From: Mariprofundus ferrinatatus
Lineage (GTDB): Bacteria; Pseudomonadota; Zetaproteobacteria; Mariprofundales; Mariprofundaceae
NCBI RefSeq assembly: GCF_002795825.1
Contig: NZ_CP018800.1
Location: 1,116,001-1,180,000 of the forward strand
DNA: 64,000 bases
Direction: 5' to 3'
In this document: piece by piece, positions 33,430-43,546 of the stretch
Layout: each line of letters opens with the position of its first letter
How positions within the stretch are numbered: the first letter of the stretch is position 1
Notes under the pieces: generated by a model
Databases searched by the model: none
Told to the model about the DNA's origin: nothing
Seen by the model: the letters and a program-made list of their open reading frames with translations, nothing else
Translations under genes and position numbers: made by a program

Positions 33430-34629
33430 TTACATCCTTTGGTCAAGATATTTGCCGGTTTCTTTATGTGCAAATTCAGGCAACAATCCAAAAAATAGAC
33501 GGACAATATCGTCCTTTGACCAACTTGCATTTGTCTTTAGCGCAGCCATACCTTGCATAAAACTATCTAGCTTATCACCATCAAACTGTGGCTGATTACG
33601 AATCACCCCGATACTTTCAAGTCGCCCCATATCCAAATCTTCTTCGTCGGTAAAAAATTCCTCGAAGTCCTTCTCGCCAGTTGTGTCACTCTTAAAAAAG
33701 TAACAGGGCCACTGCTTTTTCAATATCAACTCATCAGCCCTCTCTCGAGCCTCGTCTTCACTGGCGCACTCATAGGGTTCAAATCCAAGTTGCTGCAGAT
33801 AACGAACTGCAATGTCAGAAAAGGAGATCAAGTGAAGTTTTTCACTTAATTTGGGAAAGAAAATATTTCGGTTCTCTCCTAACAGGCATGACAGCAGGCA
33901 CAACTCGCCGGATTCCTGTGGCGTGACAAAATAGCGGCGAACATCGTAAGGAGCAGAAATTGGTTGTCGCTTGGCAAACCGCTGATTAAAACCATGCAGC
34001 AGTGAGCCATCAGAAAAGGCCACATTGGCAAAACGTGCCATCGATACTGGCAACGTCAGACTCTCCCGCATCAGGAACATCTCCATGATGCGCTTGCTGG
34101 CACCCATCATATTGACCGGATTGGCGGCCTTGTCGGTAGAGACGCAAAAATATTTACGGGCCCCGCTGGCTCTCGCTAAATTCATAGTCTTTACAGTGTT
34201 GAACACATTAACTTCGATCATGCGCATTAACGTAAAGGGGTCTTTCTCGCTTCGCACATGCTTCAGAGCCGAAAGGTTCAACACATAGTCATAAGGGCCT
34301 TCTGCTACCATGAGCGCTTCAAACTCACGTCCCCCACAGTCAATGGCAAATGTACGGAAGTCACCATCAATGTATCCGAGCGTACTGCGAATATCGCGCA
34401 CCAGCTCCACCATGTTGTTCTCGCTGATATCAACCACATGCAGGGCTCTAGGCTTACGCTTGAATATCTCACGTGTCACGGCCTGGCCAATAGAACCAGC
34501 GCCACCAATGACCAGAAACCGGGCACCAGCTACCTGCTCAAGCAATCGATCATTCAACCGGGAAATATCTGCATCAAACAGCGGAGAACTTCTGCCTATC
34601 AGCTGTAGCGTAGTCGTATCCAGACTCAT
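33430..34629 (-). CDS. UDP-GlcNAc 4,6-dehydratase-like protein (WbpM/PglF/CapD type)
   Basis: 399 residues, soluble short form. NAD-binding LVIGGAGSIGQAVTREIF; STDKAANPVNMMGASKRIME shows the Met-x3-Lys that replaces Tyr-x3-Lys in this group. It has a longer C-terminal region than PglF-like catalytic domains. With the aminotransferase next to it, the likely product is a UDP-4-amino-4,6-dideoxy-N-acetylhexosamine. It overlaps that gene by four bases. Substrate is inferred from family and context. Confidence 0.85.
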   Translation of the reverse strand: MSLDTTTLQLIGRSSPLFDADISRLNDRLLEQVAGARFLVIGGAGSIGQAVTREIFKRKPRALHVVDISENNMVELVRDIRSTLGYIDGDFRTFAIDCGGREFEALMVAEGPYDYVLNLSALKHVRSEKDPFTLMRMIEVNVFNTVKTMNLARASGARKYFCVSTDKAANPVNMMGASKRIMEMFLMRESLTLPVSMARFANVAFSDGSLLHGFNQRFAKRQPISAPYDVRRYFVTPQESGELCLLSCLLGENRNIFFPKLSEKLHLISFSDIAVRYLQQLGFEPYECASEDEARERADELILKKQWPCYFFKSDTTGEKDFEEFFTDEEDLDMGRLESIGVIRNQPQFDGDKLDSFMQGMAALKTNASWSKDDIVRLFFGLLPEFAHKETGKYLDQRM

Positions 34630-35759
34630 ACCAGAGCCTCCAGTAGCGCCGAGGTAACAGAATCTACCTCATCAATAGTCAGGGAAGGAAATAGCGGCAA
34701 AGTCAGCTCCCTCGCACAAATCTCGGCAGCCACTGGAGTATCTGCAGGGTCAAAATAGCCTTCGTAAGCGGAAAAACTCCAGAATGGTGGATAGTGGATG
34801 CTCGACTGGATCCCCTTCTGCTTCAGCGCCTCAATCACTTTCACCCGATCAACTTCTTCTGGCAACAACACTGGTAGAATATGATAAGCTGAAACACTAT
34901 CTGGCAACATGACATCAAAGGGAATAGTTACCGGTGAATTCACAAGGTTGGCCCTATAACGGGCCGTCAACTTTGCACGCCGAGCGTTACCGGCAGGCAG
35001 CTTATCTAATTGTACCAGACCAATCGCAGCCCGAATTTCATCCATACGATAATTCAAACCCGGTTCAGCCACATCATAAGTTATAGCTCGACCCTTATGC
35101 CGATCCAGAGTCAATGTGGTCATTCCATGTGAGCGCAGATAGCCCAAACGCTGGTGCAAGCCTTCATCCTGCGTCGCTACCATTCCACCTTCACCGATCG
35201 ATAGGTTTTTGTTACTAAAAAATGAGAAGCAGCTGATGTCCCCCCAAGTGCCACAGTTGCGTCCACCAACCGATGCACCAGGTGCATGAGCCACATCTTC
35301 AATCAGATGGATTCCGTACTCTCGGCACAACTCTGCAATAGCAGGCATATCACAAGGAAAACCAGCATAGTGCACCACAATCACAGCCTTTGTACGTGAA
35401 GTGATGCATTTCTTGATCGACTCTGCAGAAACATTCCAGTCACTTAATGATCTGCAGTCGGCCAAGACAGGTTTAGCGCCAACCATCTGTACAACATTGG
35501 CATCAGCAACAAAGGTCAAAGCAGGAATAATTACTTCATCTTCTGCCTCTACATCCAAAGCCAATAAAGCCATATGCAGTGCAGCAGTACCATTAGAAAC
35601 CGCAACGCACTTTGTATCACCCCCCAGGTAGTCAGAAAAAGTTGATTCAAACCCAAGGATTCGCTCGCCCATCGTCAGCCAGCCACCCTCAACCACTTGT
35701 GCTGCAGCCTCACGTTCAAGGTCATCAAAATTTAATTTAAATAACTGTATATTCCACAT
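34626..35759 (-). CDS. DegT/DnrJ/EryC1 aminotransferase
   Basis: PLP-dependent sugar aminotransferase, 377 residues. VAVSNGTAALHMALLAL and VHYAGFPCDMPAIAELC are typical. The PLP Lys lies in FFSNKNLSIGEGG. It most likely aminates the 4-keto product of the dehydratase encoded four bases downstream of it in the transcript. The stereochemistry of the product cannot be read from the sequence. Confidence 0.9.
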   Translation of the reverse strand: MWNIQLFKLNFDDLEREAAAQVVEGGWLTMGERILGFESTFSDYLGGDTKCVAVSNGTAALHMALLALDVEAEDEVIIPALTFVADANVVQMVGAKPVLADCRSLSDWNVSAESIKKCITSRTKAVIVVHYAGFPCDMPAIAELCREYGIHLIEDVAHAPGASVGGRNCGTWGDISCFSFFSNKNLSIGEGGMVATQDEGLHQRLGYLRSHGMTTLTLDRHKGRAITYDVAEPGLNYRMDEIRAAIGLVQLDKLPAGNARRAKLTARYRANLVNSPVTIPFDVMLPDSVSAYHILPVLLPEEVDRVKVIEALKQKGIQSSIHYPPFWSFSAYEGYFDPADTPVAAEICARELTLPLFPSLTIDEVDSVTSALLEALV

Positions 35760-35861
35760 TCAAAGATTCCTTTTGCATATCCCATTTGGCCAGGAGCATG
35801 CTCAAAATATAAACAAATTCATTGCCCACACACATTGTTGCAGTAGTCCAAAGCGCTTATC

Positions 35862-36740
35862 CTAGTGATTATAACCTAGGCGGTTAAGTGTCTCACTTAT
35901 TTCAGTCATAATTAGGTCGTAGGACTCTTGGGAAAGGCGACTTTTCCATGCACTTAAATTTTTCACATCCACATGACTTTCAAAGTATTGCAATACGTTT
36001 TGTTTATCCTTAATACCTATAAAATCACACAGTTTTTCCAAACAAGAGGAATCATTCATTAACTCTTCGTACCTTACTTCCATAATCTGAGAAGTAGGTA
36101 TCTGTTTCAATTGCTGTTGAGCAATTTCAACACACATGCGCCACTGTTTTGAACAGACAGTGGCCAATGGAAGGTTTGCGGCATCTTCATCTATGCCAAT
36201 GTATCGTGGACCCCAGATATGCTGACCTCTTTTTCCAGAAAACTTTCCTTTAACCATATTTGATAAATACCACCAGGCATATTTATAATTCGACCAAGGA
36301 AAGTATTTCAGTTTTTTCATCAGATATGATTTATCAGCTGGCTGCACCCACATTCTCATCGAAGATTCTGTAACAGCTCTTCCGTCACGAATAAGGTGAA
36401 TATATTTTGCTTCAGGGTATATACTATATACAAAATTCGGTCTTAAAGTATTTGGAACTGATTTTTCAACCATAAACCTAGCATGCGGCTTTCCTATTCT
36501 ATTTGCTAATTTTGGTAAAGTATTTCGGATATATGCGGTGATATTATTTTTAAGCATCTCACTAGTAAATTGATCGTGAGAGATGGATTCATTTCCATAG
36601 CGCCACACATAACCAACATCATAGGGAACAGCCACAACCTCACTGCTGGATGCCAGAACTGAACGCAGAAATTTAGTTCCTGACCTTCCTGCTCCTAATA
36701 GGATTACCGGCATCAACTCCTTATTATCTAACTTTTGCAT
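35862..36740 (-). CDS. Sulfotransferase
   Basis: 292 residues. PAPS-binding motifs are present: the 5'-phosphosulfate loop LLGAGRSGTKFLRSVL and the 3'-phosphate site HLIRDGRAVTESSMRMW. It probably sulfates the polysaccharide or a lipid-linked intermediate in the cytoplasm, using PAPS from CysC (55339-55980). Overlaps the glycosyltransferase gene by 13 bases. Acceptor unknown. Confidence 0.85.
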   Translation of the reverse strand: MQKLDNKELMPVILLGAGRSGTKFLRSVLASSSEVVAVPYDVGYVWRYGNESISHDQFTSEMLKNNITAYIRNTLPKLANRIGKPHARFMVEKSVPNTLRPNFVYSIYPEAKYIHLIRDGRAVTESSMRMWVQPADKSYLMKKLKYFPWSNYKYAWWYLSNMVKGKFSGKRGQHIWGPRYIGIDEDAANLPLATVCSKQWRMCVEIAQQQLKQIPTSQIMEVRYEELMNDSSCLEKLCDFIGIKDKQNVLQYFESHVDVKNLSAWKSRLSQESYDLIMTEISETLNRLGYNH

Positions 36741-37933
36741 TCTCTAAATACCTCTGCAAATTTATCTAGCACGACCTTTTTACCGAAGTGTAGCTCTGCA
36801 ATTTTTGCAACATCAGCTTTAACAAAGAATTTTTCCTTATGCAAATTAATCGCCCTCTCAATTGCATTTTCAACTTCATCTATAGAATCTGGTGTCACAG
36901 CAATACCTAAACCGTTTTCATTTATAAAATCAAATAATTCTGTTCCTTTATCTACTATTGAGAATAACGGCAGCCCATTTGAGAGGTACATCATTGTCTT
37001 GCTGGGATAAGCAACCTCAGAAATATTCGGAGCTAATGAAACAATCCCAAAATCCGCATTTGCCATGGCTGAAATTGCTTCATGAACACTTTTTTGCCCC
37101 AAAAAAAAGACATTATGTATATCGTTAGACCGAATGCGACTTTCAAGTGCTTTGCGACAAACACCATCCCCCATAAAATAAAACTCCACATCTGTTCTAT
37201 CTTTATAGCGCATGATCGCATCAATTAGAAGATCAAGGTTCTGGAAACGTCCCATAGTTCCAGCAAACAAAAAATGAACCACCGAGTTATTTTTGAGTGA
37301 AGTAGACTTCGGCTCTTCTGGCTTCTCAAACACGAAGTTATTAATAATTTTCACATGATCGATTCTACATCCACGTTTAAGCAGAGTTTTCTTCATGTCA
37401 TTTGACAATACAATGACATGAAGTGCCTGATTTACATTGTTTTTATCCAGAAAACTAAGCCATCGATACACCCAGCCCTGAGAAAGGTTACCATTGAGTT
37501 TCATTGCCTCTGGATGGATATCCTGACAGTGATATATATACTCAAACCCGCCCAATTTACTTGCCCATCTAACAATTGCCCCCATGATGACAGGAGGCGT
37601 TGTTGCTACCATAGCAAGAGTTGGTCTGTGCCTGAGCAAACCAATAAATACCCATATTCCAAAATAAAGTGCATCAATTATTTTTCTAACAGGTGACAAT
37701 CCTCTGCCACCAGCAACTTTAATGGAGCGGACCTTTAGACCACCTAATTCAGTTTCTAATTGTTTACGTTCATCAATTTCCGATTTGTTTTCATGGGTAG
37801 TAAGTACCTCTACCATATTCCCTTCTTCTGAAGCCCTTTGGGCAATGTATTTTAACATCTGAGCATAAGGGTAGTTTTGAGGCCAGAAGTAACGGTGAAT
37901 GATCATCAACCGAGAAGAGCCATCACCAATCAT
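36728..37933 (-). CDS. wbuB: Glycosyltransferase family 4, WbuB-like
   Basis: 401 residues with GT-B features: N-terminal LMIIHRYFWPQNYPYAQML, a long Rossmann part, and a C-terminal FLFAGTMGRFQNLDLLIDAI plus VSLAPNISEVAYPSKTMMYL. It resembles WbuB, which adds L-FucNAc, and lies directly after the three L-FucNAc synthesis genes, with which it overlaps by 11 bases. The symbol rests on this context. Confidence 0.75.
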   Translation of the reverse strand: MIGDGSSRLMIIHRYFWPQNYPYAQMLKYIAQRASEEGNMVEVLTTHENKSEIDERKQLETELGGLKVRSIKVAGGRGLSPVRKIIDALYFGIWVFIGLLRHRPTLAMVATTPPVIMGAIVRWASKLGGFEYIYHCQDIHPEAMKLNGNLSQGWVYRWLSFLDKNNVNQALHVIVLSNDMKKTLLKRGCRIDHVKIINNFVFEKPEEPKSTSLKNNSVVHFLFAGTMGRFQNLDLLIDAIMRYKDRTDVEFYFMGDGVCRKALESRIRSNDIHNVFFLGQKSVHEAISAMANADFGIVSLAPNISEVAYPSKTMMYLSNGLPLFSIVDKGTELFDFINENGLGIAVTPDSIDEVENAIERAINLHKEKFFVKADVAKIAELHFGKKVVLDKFAEVFRECKS

Positions 37934-39071
37934 ATCGACTAAAATTTTCCATGTTTCTCCAACGGTTTGTTAGTTTTGCTGTTCCAACAATGAGTTTCAA
38001 CACACGCAATGAAGTATTTTCGACTTCATACTCAATTGGAATTTCTCGCTTAAGAAACATCTCATTTTCTTTGATGACAATCTCGATTGATTGCAGTAAA
38101 ACATCTGGGTTCAAACCAGTAATGACAATCGATCCTGCATCAAGTGCCTCCGGGCGTTCAATAGAGTTTCTTAGGGTTACTGCAGGGAAATCCAACATGG
38201 CGGACTCCTCACTGATAGTGCCGCTATCAGAGATGGCACAATAAGCATCCATCTGAAGCTTATTGTAATCGAAAAAACCAAATGGTTTTAAAAACCTTAT
38301 GTCCGCACCTGAAAGGTCCGGTGCCAAAGCTTCCAGTCGGTTGCGAGTGCGGGGGTGAGTCGAAACAATCACTGGATAACCATAGCGTTTATGGAGCTCT
38401 GCAAGGCATTTAACTACCGTCTTCAAGTTACTCTTGCTATCCACGTTCTCTTCACGATGGACACTTACTATGAAATACTTTCCAGGTTCAAGTTCAAGGC
38501 GATTAAGCACATCGGATGATCTTATCTGATCCATTTTACTGTTGAGTACTTCTCGCATTGGAGAACCCGTCACATAGATGAATCGATGTGGAAGCCCTTC
38601 ACTGATCAGATGCCTGCGCGCATGTTCAGTATATACAAGGTTATAATCTGCCATATGGTCTACAAGCTTACGGTTATTCTCTTCAGGCACATTCGCATCA
38701 AAGCTGCGATTGCCTGCTTCCATATGGTATGAAGGAATCTTCATTCTCTTGGCCATGATAAGTGAAATCGCGCTGTTCGTATCACCCAGGACCAGGAAAG
38801 CATCAGGCCTCTCTTTCAACAGGACCTCTTCCATCTTGATCAATATTTCGCCCAATGTCTTTCCGAGCGTGCTGGTATCAACACCCAAGAAGTAATCCGG
38901 CTGACGAATCCCTAAATCTTCAAAGAACACTTCGTTTAACTCATAATCATAATTCTGTCCGGTATGAACAATCTTCTGATCAACAAATTGATCCAACGTT
39001 TTTATCACGCTTGCCAGACGAATAAGCTCAGGTCGCGTTCCAACCACAGTGACTACTTTTAATTTTTTCAT
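37923..39071 (-). CDS. fnlC: UDP-sugar 2-epimerase (FnlC/WbjD type)
   Basis: Non-hydrolysing UDP-GlcNAc 2-epimerase family, 382 residues: VVGTRPELIRLASVIK, HTGQNYDYELNEVFFEDLG, ISVHREENVDSK-like SVHREENVD and SDSGTISEESAMLDFP. Placed after FnlA- and FnlB-type genes, it should invert C-2 to give UDP-L-FucNAc. A WecB function cannot be excluded from motifs alone, but context favours FnlC. Confidence 0.85.
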   Translation of the reverse strand: MKKLKVVTVVGTRPELIRLASVIKTLDQFVDQKIVHTGQNYDYELNEVFFEDLGIRQPDYFLGVDTSTLGKTLGEILIKMEEVLLKERPDAFLVLGDTNSAISLIMAKRMKIPSYHMEAGNRSFDANVPEENNRKLVDHMADYNLVYTEHARRHLISEGLPHRFIYVTGSPMREVLNSKMDQIRSSDVLNRLELEPGKYFIVSVHREENVDSKSNLKTVVKCLAELHKRYGYPVIVSTHPRTRNRLEALAPDLSGADIRFLKPFGFFDYNKLQMDAYCAISDSGTISEESAMLDFPAVTLRNSIERPEALDAGSIVITGLNPDVLLQSIEIVIKENEMFLKREIPIEYEVENTSLRVLKLIVGTAKLTNRWRNMENFSRYDW

Positions 39072-39080
39072 AACATAACC

Positions 39081-40202
39081 TTATCTCAATACGGGTTCAA
39101 AATAGGTGTCAGATTTTTCGGGGTCAAAAAACTCATTGGACCAAAAGAGCGTAATAAGTTCAGAGTCTCCAATATTGCTGATTGAATGTGTGTGCAATGT
39201 CGGGATATCCACGAATGAGGGGTGATTTCCATCGAGCTTGTAGGTAATCACTTCATCCGTGAATAGTTTGCGTAAACGAATTTCGGCTTGCCCCTGTAGT
39301 ACAAAGAAGCGTTCAACCTTTCTTCTGTGAAAATGATTCCCCCGGGTAATACCCGGTCTGGTAGTTGAAACAAAACACTGCCCTGCTGAACCAGCCTTTA
39401 CTGTTTCTATCAACCAACCACGCTCATCGCTGTGCTTTTTCGGTGTACTCATGCGATCATCATTCTGCATTGCCCCTCGTAGGGAATTAAAGAGACTTCG
39501 CTGAAAACAATCACTTAGATCGGGAAGTTGCCCCTGAACTCGATAGGTATGCCAGAGGTTCTGAAGAACCGCCTCTGCTTCAGCAACCCTTATCGCATGC
39601 CCACTTACTCGGATATCTCCAGAGCCCCCCTTCTTAAAGGCAGCAAACATCTCTTCAACCAGATCCTGCACATGTACCAACTCCAGCTGTCCATTGCCAT
39701 TTACCGTTGTTTGCTCGCCTCTGACAATCTGATGACAGAATGTTGCAATCCCTGAGTTATAAAACGGGCGTCCATATTCACCAAAAACATGAGGGATAAT
39801 CATATTGATAAAACGAGCGCCATTATTCTCAGCCCATTCGAAAAGAACATTGGCAGCACCGGCTTTACCATTACCATACGCATTTACAGGCTCTTCTGCA
39901 TGTGTACTGGATGAGAGGATCACACAGGGGGTACAATCAACCCGTTCCATCGATTCGATCAACTGCTTTGCCGGAAGTATATTGCCATCAAGCAGTTCCT
40001 GCTCATCTGCCCTGTTCACTCCGGCAAGGTGAAATACAATATCCAGCCCATCAACAAAGGCATCGAGTTTTTTTGGATCTGCAAAAGTGTTTCGATCTGC
40101 AGTTCTAACCTCAATAACGTCATCAAGCGTTGACATAAAACAGCGCATGTGCCACCCAACAAATCCATTAGCACCTGTTATTCCCACATTTAGAGCACTC
40201 AT
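39081..40202 (-). CDS. fnlB: FnlB/WbjC-type reductase with C-terminal cupin
   Basis: 373 residues. The N-terminal two-thirds is an SDR (NVGITGANGFVGWHMRCFM, FHLAGVNRADEQELLDGN), and the last ~130 residues form a cupin like that of RmlC (TRPGITRGNHFHRRKVERFF). This SDR-cupin fusion is typical of WbjC/FnlB/CapF, which acts on the 4-keto-6-deoxy intermediate in UDP-L-FucNAc synthesis. It follows the FnlA-type gene by one base. Confidence 0.9.
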   Translation of the reverse strand: MSALNVGITGANGFVGWHMRCFMSTLDDVIEVRTADRNTFADPKKLDAFVDGLDIVFHLAGVNRADEQELLDGNILPAKQLIESMERVDCTPCVILSSSTHAEEPVNAYGNGKAGAANVLFEWAENNGARFINMIIPHVFGEYGRPFYNSGIATFCHQIVRGEQTTVNGNGQLELVHVQDLVEEMFAAFKKGGSGDIRVSGHAIRVAEAEAVLQNLWHTYRVQGQLPDLSDCFQRSLFNSLRGAMQNDDRMSTPKKHSDERGWLIETVKAGSAGQCFVSTTRPGITRGNHFHRRKVERFFVLQGQAEIRLRKLFTDEVITYKLDGNHPSFVDIPTLHTHSISNIGDSELITLFWSNEFFDPEKSDTYFEPVLR

Positions 40203-40203
40203 C

Positions 40204-41235
40204 TTAGCTTACCTGTCCAACCCAACCGTCTAGTTCTTCCCGAACCTCTGGCAGGCTCAACAGAAGTTCCTTGATCTCGTCAATACTCAAGCGGTAAGTG
40301 TTGTGAGAGTGATAGTCTTCCATCTCAGACTCTTCAATATCGCCCTCGGTAAAGAACTTGCCATAATTCAAATCACGTGCATCCATTGAAACACGGTAGT
40401 AATCCCCCATGTCCTCCGATCGGACAAGCTCTTCTGTGCTGGCCAGTGTTTCAAAAAGTTTCTCACCATGGCGAGTTCCTATGATGTTTATGATCTGATC
40501 ATTCGCGTTAAAAAGTTGTATCAGCGCTTCAGCCAAATCTGCCACTGTAGATGCAGGGGCCTTCTTCACAAACAGGTCCCCCTGTCTTGCATTTATAAAG
40601 GCAAACTCGACTAGATTCACCGCCTCACGCAAAGGCATCAGGAATCGTGTCATTTTAGGGTTAGTAATTGTGATCGGTTTGCCGGCCTTGATCTGTTTTA
40701 TAAACAGTGGAATCACTGAACCACGCGAACACATGACGTTGCCGTAGCGAACACATGATACAATTGTATCAGTCTCTCCAAGATTACGGCTCACGGACTG
40801 CGCCACTTTCTCCATCATCGCTTTACTCATGCCCATTGCATTTACAGGCATGACTGCTTTATCAGTACTTAGACACACAACACTCGCCACCTTATGCTCA
40901 ACGGCAGATAGCAGAACATTGTGACTGCCAACGATATTTGTCTGAACTGCCTGCATAGGAAAAAACTCACACGACGGAACCTGTTTCAGCGCTGCTGCAT
41001 GAAAAACCATATCCACACCCTGCATGGCATCATCCACACTAGCCCGATCACGGATATCACCAATATAAAACTTTATATTGGTAGAATTAAGGTCGGTACG
41101 CATTGCATCTTGCTTCTCCTCATCCCTGCTGAGGATACGAACCTCCTGACATCCCTTGTCCAGCAAATGGTGCACCATTGTTTTACCAAACGAACCCGTA
41201 CCTCCTGTTATCAGAACAACTTTATCCGTAAGCAT
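40204..41235 (-). CDS. fnlA: UDP-GlcNAc 4,6-dehydratase/5-epimerase (FnlA/WbjB/CapE)
   Basis: First step of UDP-L-FucNAc synthesis. About 343 residues from ATG 41235, which follows GGTGGGG; an in-frame start at 41286 adds 17 atypical residues. VVLITGGTGSFGKTMVHHLL, CLSTDKAVMPVNAMGMSKAM and CVRYGNVMCSRGSVIP are family motifs with the Met-x3-Lys catalytic pair. Followed directly by fnlB, fnlC and a WbuB-like transferase. Confidence 0.92.
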   Translation of the reverse strand: MLTDKVVLITGGTGSFGKTMVHHLLDKGCQEVRILSRDEEKQDAMRTDLNSTNIKFYIGDIRDRASVDDAMQGVDMVFHAAALKQVPSCEFFPMQAVQTNIVGSHNVLLSAVEHKVASVVCLSTDKAVMPVNAMGMSKAMMEKVAQSVSRNLGETDTIVSCVRYGNVMCSRGSVIPLFIKQIKAGKPITITNPKMTRFLMPLREAVNLVEFAFINARQGDLFVKKAPASTVADLAEALIQLFNANDQIINIIGTRHGEKLFETLASTEELVRSEDMGDYYRVSMDARDLNYGKFFTEGDIEESEMEDYHSHNTYRLSIDEIKELLLSLPEVREELDGWVGQVS

Positions 41236-41333
41236 ATATTCCCCACCTGCAGCAACTTCAGTGCGCCTAGTATTCTTCAAAGCCATGATGCAATCCTCTA
41301 AACCTTATACACCCAATAGAATAACCGGATTGA

Positions 41334-42041
41334 TTATTTTTCTACTAGGCGATAAAGAGCCCCTCGGTCATCTTCTGCAAATTGAACAAACCCATAATCA
41401 CAAATTGTCTTGAATTTTTCCGGTTCACCGATAATGGATATATAGCGCACCTTTGTCGCTCTTCTCTCAATCCCTTTCAAAATCTCATCTTCGGAGCCAT
41501 TGCTGGTCACGCTAAGAAAGTCGACTGAATCAATCTGAAGGCTATCTAGAATGTTATCGACACTGTTAGCATCTACGAGAACCTCCCTGTATTTGGAGCG
41601 ATCCACCCTACCCGAGTCATAAACCTCTTCGACCAAATTTGATGCGGGGTGCTTATCGTCAATCAGAAATCGTAATTGAGTTGCCTTGCTCCATGCTGCA
41701 TTTTGAACAACTGTAATATTATTAATCCCATGGTTTTCTATGAATACATTTAAGGCCTTAACGTTTGCCTCATCAGCTTCAATTACGACAACGCGTCCAT
41801 CATCACCAACTCTCTTGGAAAAATAGATCGAACGCGACCTGCCTGCTTTTAACAGGTCCCAAGGTGCTCCAATTTGGACAACCGTCCAGCCTTTCTCAAT
41901 CATCTTATATGGCAATCGCGTGGAACGAAACATCTCACCAACGCCATACTTCAAGCTTACAGGTAAAACAAAGAGAATAGAGTTAGCAATTCTCCTTAAA
42001 ATATTATGAAACACAGATAACCTAGAAACTTTGTAAAACAC
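41334..42041 (-). CDS. FkbM-like methyltransferase
   Basis: 235 residues. The AdoMet-binding part is GWTVVQIGAPWDLLKAGRSR with VVVIEADEANVKALNVFIE, and the later LVDANSVDNILDSLQIDSVD with FLSVTSNGSEDEILKGIE follows the FkbM pattern, although the usual D-x-E (KIDVEG) position reads SVTSNG. It may methylate a sugar hydroxyl. The altered motif makes activity uncertain. Confidence 0.7.
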   Translation of the reverse strand: MFYKVSRLSVFHNILRRIANSILFVLPVSLKYGVGEMFRSTRLPYKMIEKGWTVVQIGAPWDLLKAGRSRSIYFSKRVGDDGRVVVIEADEANVKALNVFIENHGINNITVVQNAAWSKATQLRFLIDDKHPASNLVEEVYDSGRVDRSKYREVLVDANSVDNILDSLQIDSVDFLSVTSNGSEDEILKGIERRATKVRYISIIGEPEKFKTICDYGFVQFAEDDRGALYRLVEK

Positions 42042-42195
42042 AGTAGTACTCCTTTTTTATAAAAAGCATGTATTAAAAAATAAATGCATTAACAACAAAC
42101 TCTCAGTCTTTATTACGCCTAATCCGGTTGAGGGTTAAAAAAACATAGAGGTGTAAATAGATAAAACATTATAACAACTACACAAGCGATAATAA

Positions 42196-43473
42196 TTAAC
42201 CAAATGATACTGGCCCTGCTTGATTAGCAGGACTTAAAATTAGCCCCCCCTTCTTTCGAAGATAATAACGTCCCAACAATATGGTTGGGATGAAAAGCTT
42301 CAAGAAAAAAACGGTAGCTCCAAGAAAGTCTACACCTATCAAAATGATCAGCGAAAGAAAAAATACTGTATAAAACACAGCCAAAAGTGGGTCACCAAGA
42401 GATGCGCGCCAAGTGTTCCAAGCCAGTCTAGAAGCGAGACCAAATATAAACATACCTAGGATTATACCAAACCAAGAAAAGTTAAGGAACAACTCACCCA
42501 ACAGTCCAGGTGGAACACCCGACAAATTATTCAGTTTATAAACCTGTTGAGAAACAAACATCCGAGATTCTACGGATGGCTTATCATTCCACAATGTTCT
42601 TGGAATCGGCATTACCAAGGTCGAAATGTAGGTGCTTCCGTACCAATATTCACCTCGCTCTGCAATAGTGCCAACGATAAGAGATAACTTATCCATGCTA
42701 AGCATGTATGGCTTGGTCATGATATGCTCTAGCGCTGTCCCCCATACACTTTTGCTATCCTCTACGCCTTGAGCAAGTGAACGCAAAACTCCAAGTCCCC
42801 CTACAACTATCAAAGCTCCTACAAAAAGCGTTACAATAGGTAGCTTACATCCACTAACAAGGCGCCTTACCATAAAAGCTGCTAATATATAAAGAAGGAT
42901 GGATAGCCTCGCCCCTAACATGGCACTACAAATAAGCGCAGCTGTAAGCATTAGCCAGTGTAAGTATCCAACACATTTAAACTGGCGAACTTGTGCAACC
43001 TTCAACAGAAAAGCTACAAATAAAATGTCCCCCCCCCATGCTAGGTAGGCGTATGATGTGCGGCTCCCTTCTTCTGTTAGAAGAAACCTAGCTCCAATCA
43101 CCCCAGTCTTCTGGAAAAACAGGATGAAGAGGGTGAATCCTCCTATTATAGTTAGAAAGTAAAAAAATTTAGAGCGTGGGAAACACATTGTTTTCCAGAT
43201 ATTTCTAGTGGCAATGTGATAGTTCTGAGGTATAAGATAACCAATCAGAAAACCTAGCATTCCAAGAAACAACGCCAAACTACCATAAAGAAAGTAAGGT
43301 GGTTGCTCATATAGATAATATGGCAAACGCAACACACAACCTACCAAGACCAAAAAAAACAAAACAAATGGTGGAGAGAAGGGGTGAATGCGACCTCTAT
43401 GCATAGACAGACCCAAATAACTAATTGTAGTAATGCAAGAGGACAGCAAGCCAAAAGCGATGGAGGCCCCCAT
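42196..43473 (-). CDS. wzy: O-antigen/repeat-unit polymerase (Wzy)
   Basis: 425 residues with about 11 membrane helices and a large loop between helices (about 230-310) ending in STLVMPIPRTLWNDKPSVES, a pattern typical of oligosaccharide repeat-unit polymerases. It joins undecaprenyl-linked units in the periplasm. Near residue 147 the coding strand has nine consecutive G (43029-43037) and another run of seven G lies near the 3' end (42244-42250). Confidence 0.85.
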   Translation of the reverse strand: MGASIAFGLLSSCITTISYLGLSMHRGRIHPFSPPFVLFFLVLVGCVLRLPYYLYEQPPYFLYGSLALFLGMLGFLIGYLIPQNYHIATRNIWKTMCFPRSKFFYFLTIIGGFTLFILFFQKTGVIGARFLLTEEGSRTSYAYLAWGGDILFVAFLLKVAQVRQFKCVGYLHWLMLTAALICSAMLGARLSILLYILAAFMVRRLVSGCKLPIVTLFVGALIVVGGLGVLRSLAQGVEDSKSVWGTALEHIMTKPYMLSMDKLSLIVGTIAERGEYWYGSTYISTLVMPIPRTLWNDKPSVESRMFVSQQVYKLNNLSGVPPGLLGELFLNFSWFGIILGMFIFGLASRLAWNTWRASLGDPLLAVFYTVFFLSLIILIGVDFLGATVFFLKLFIPTILLGRYYLRKKGGLILSPANQAGPVSFG

Positions 43474-43546
43474 TCTAACTACTTACCTTGTATTTAATCA
43501 TTATTCCACATTGTGATACCGCCCAGCGAAGTAAATTCTTTACTAA

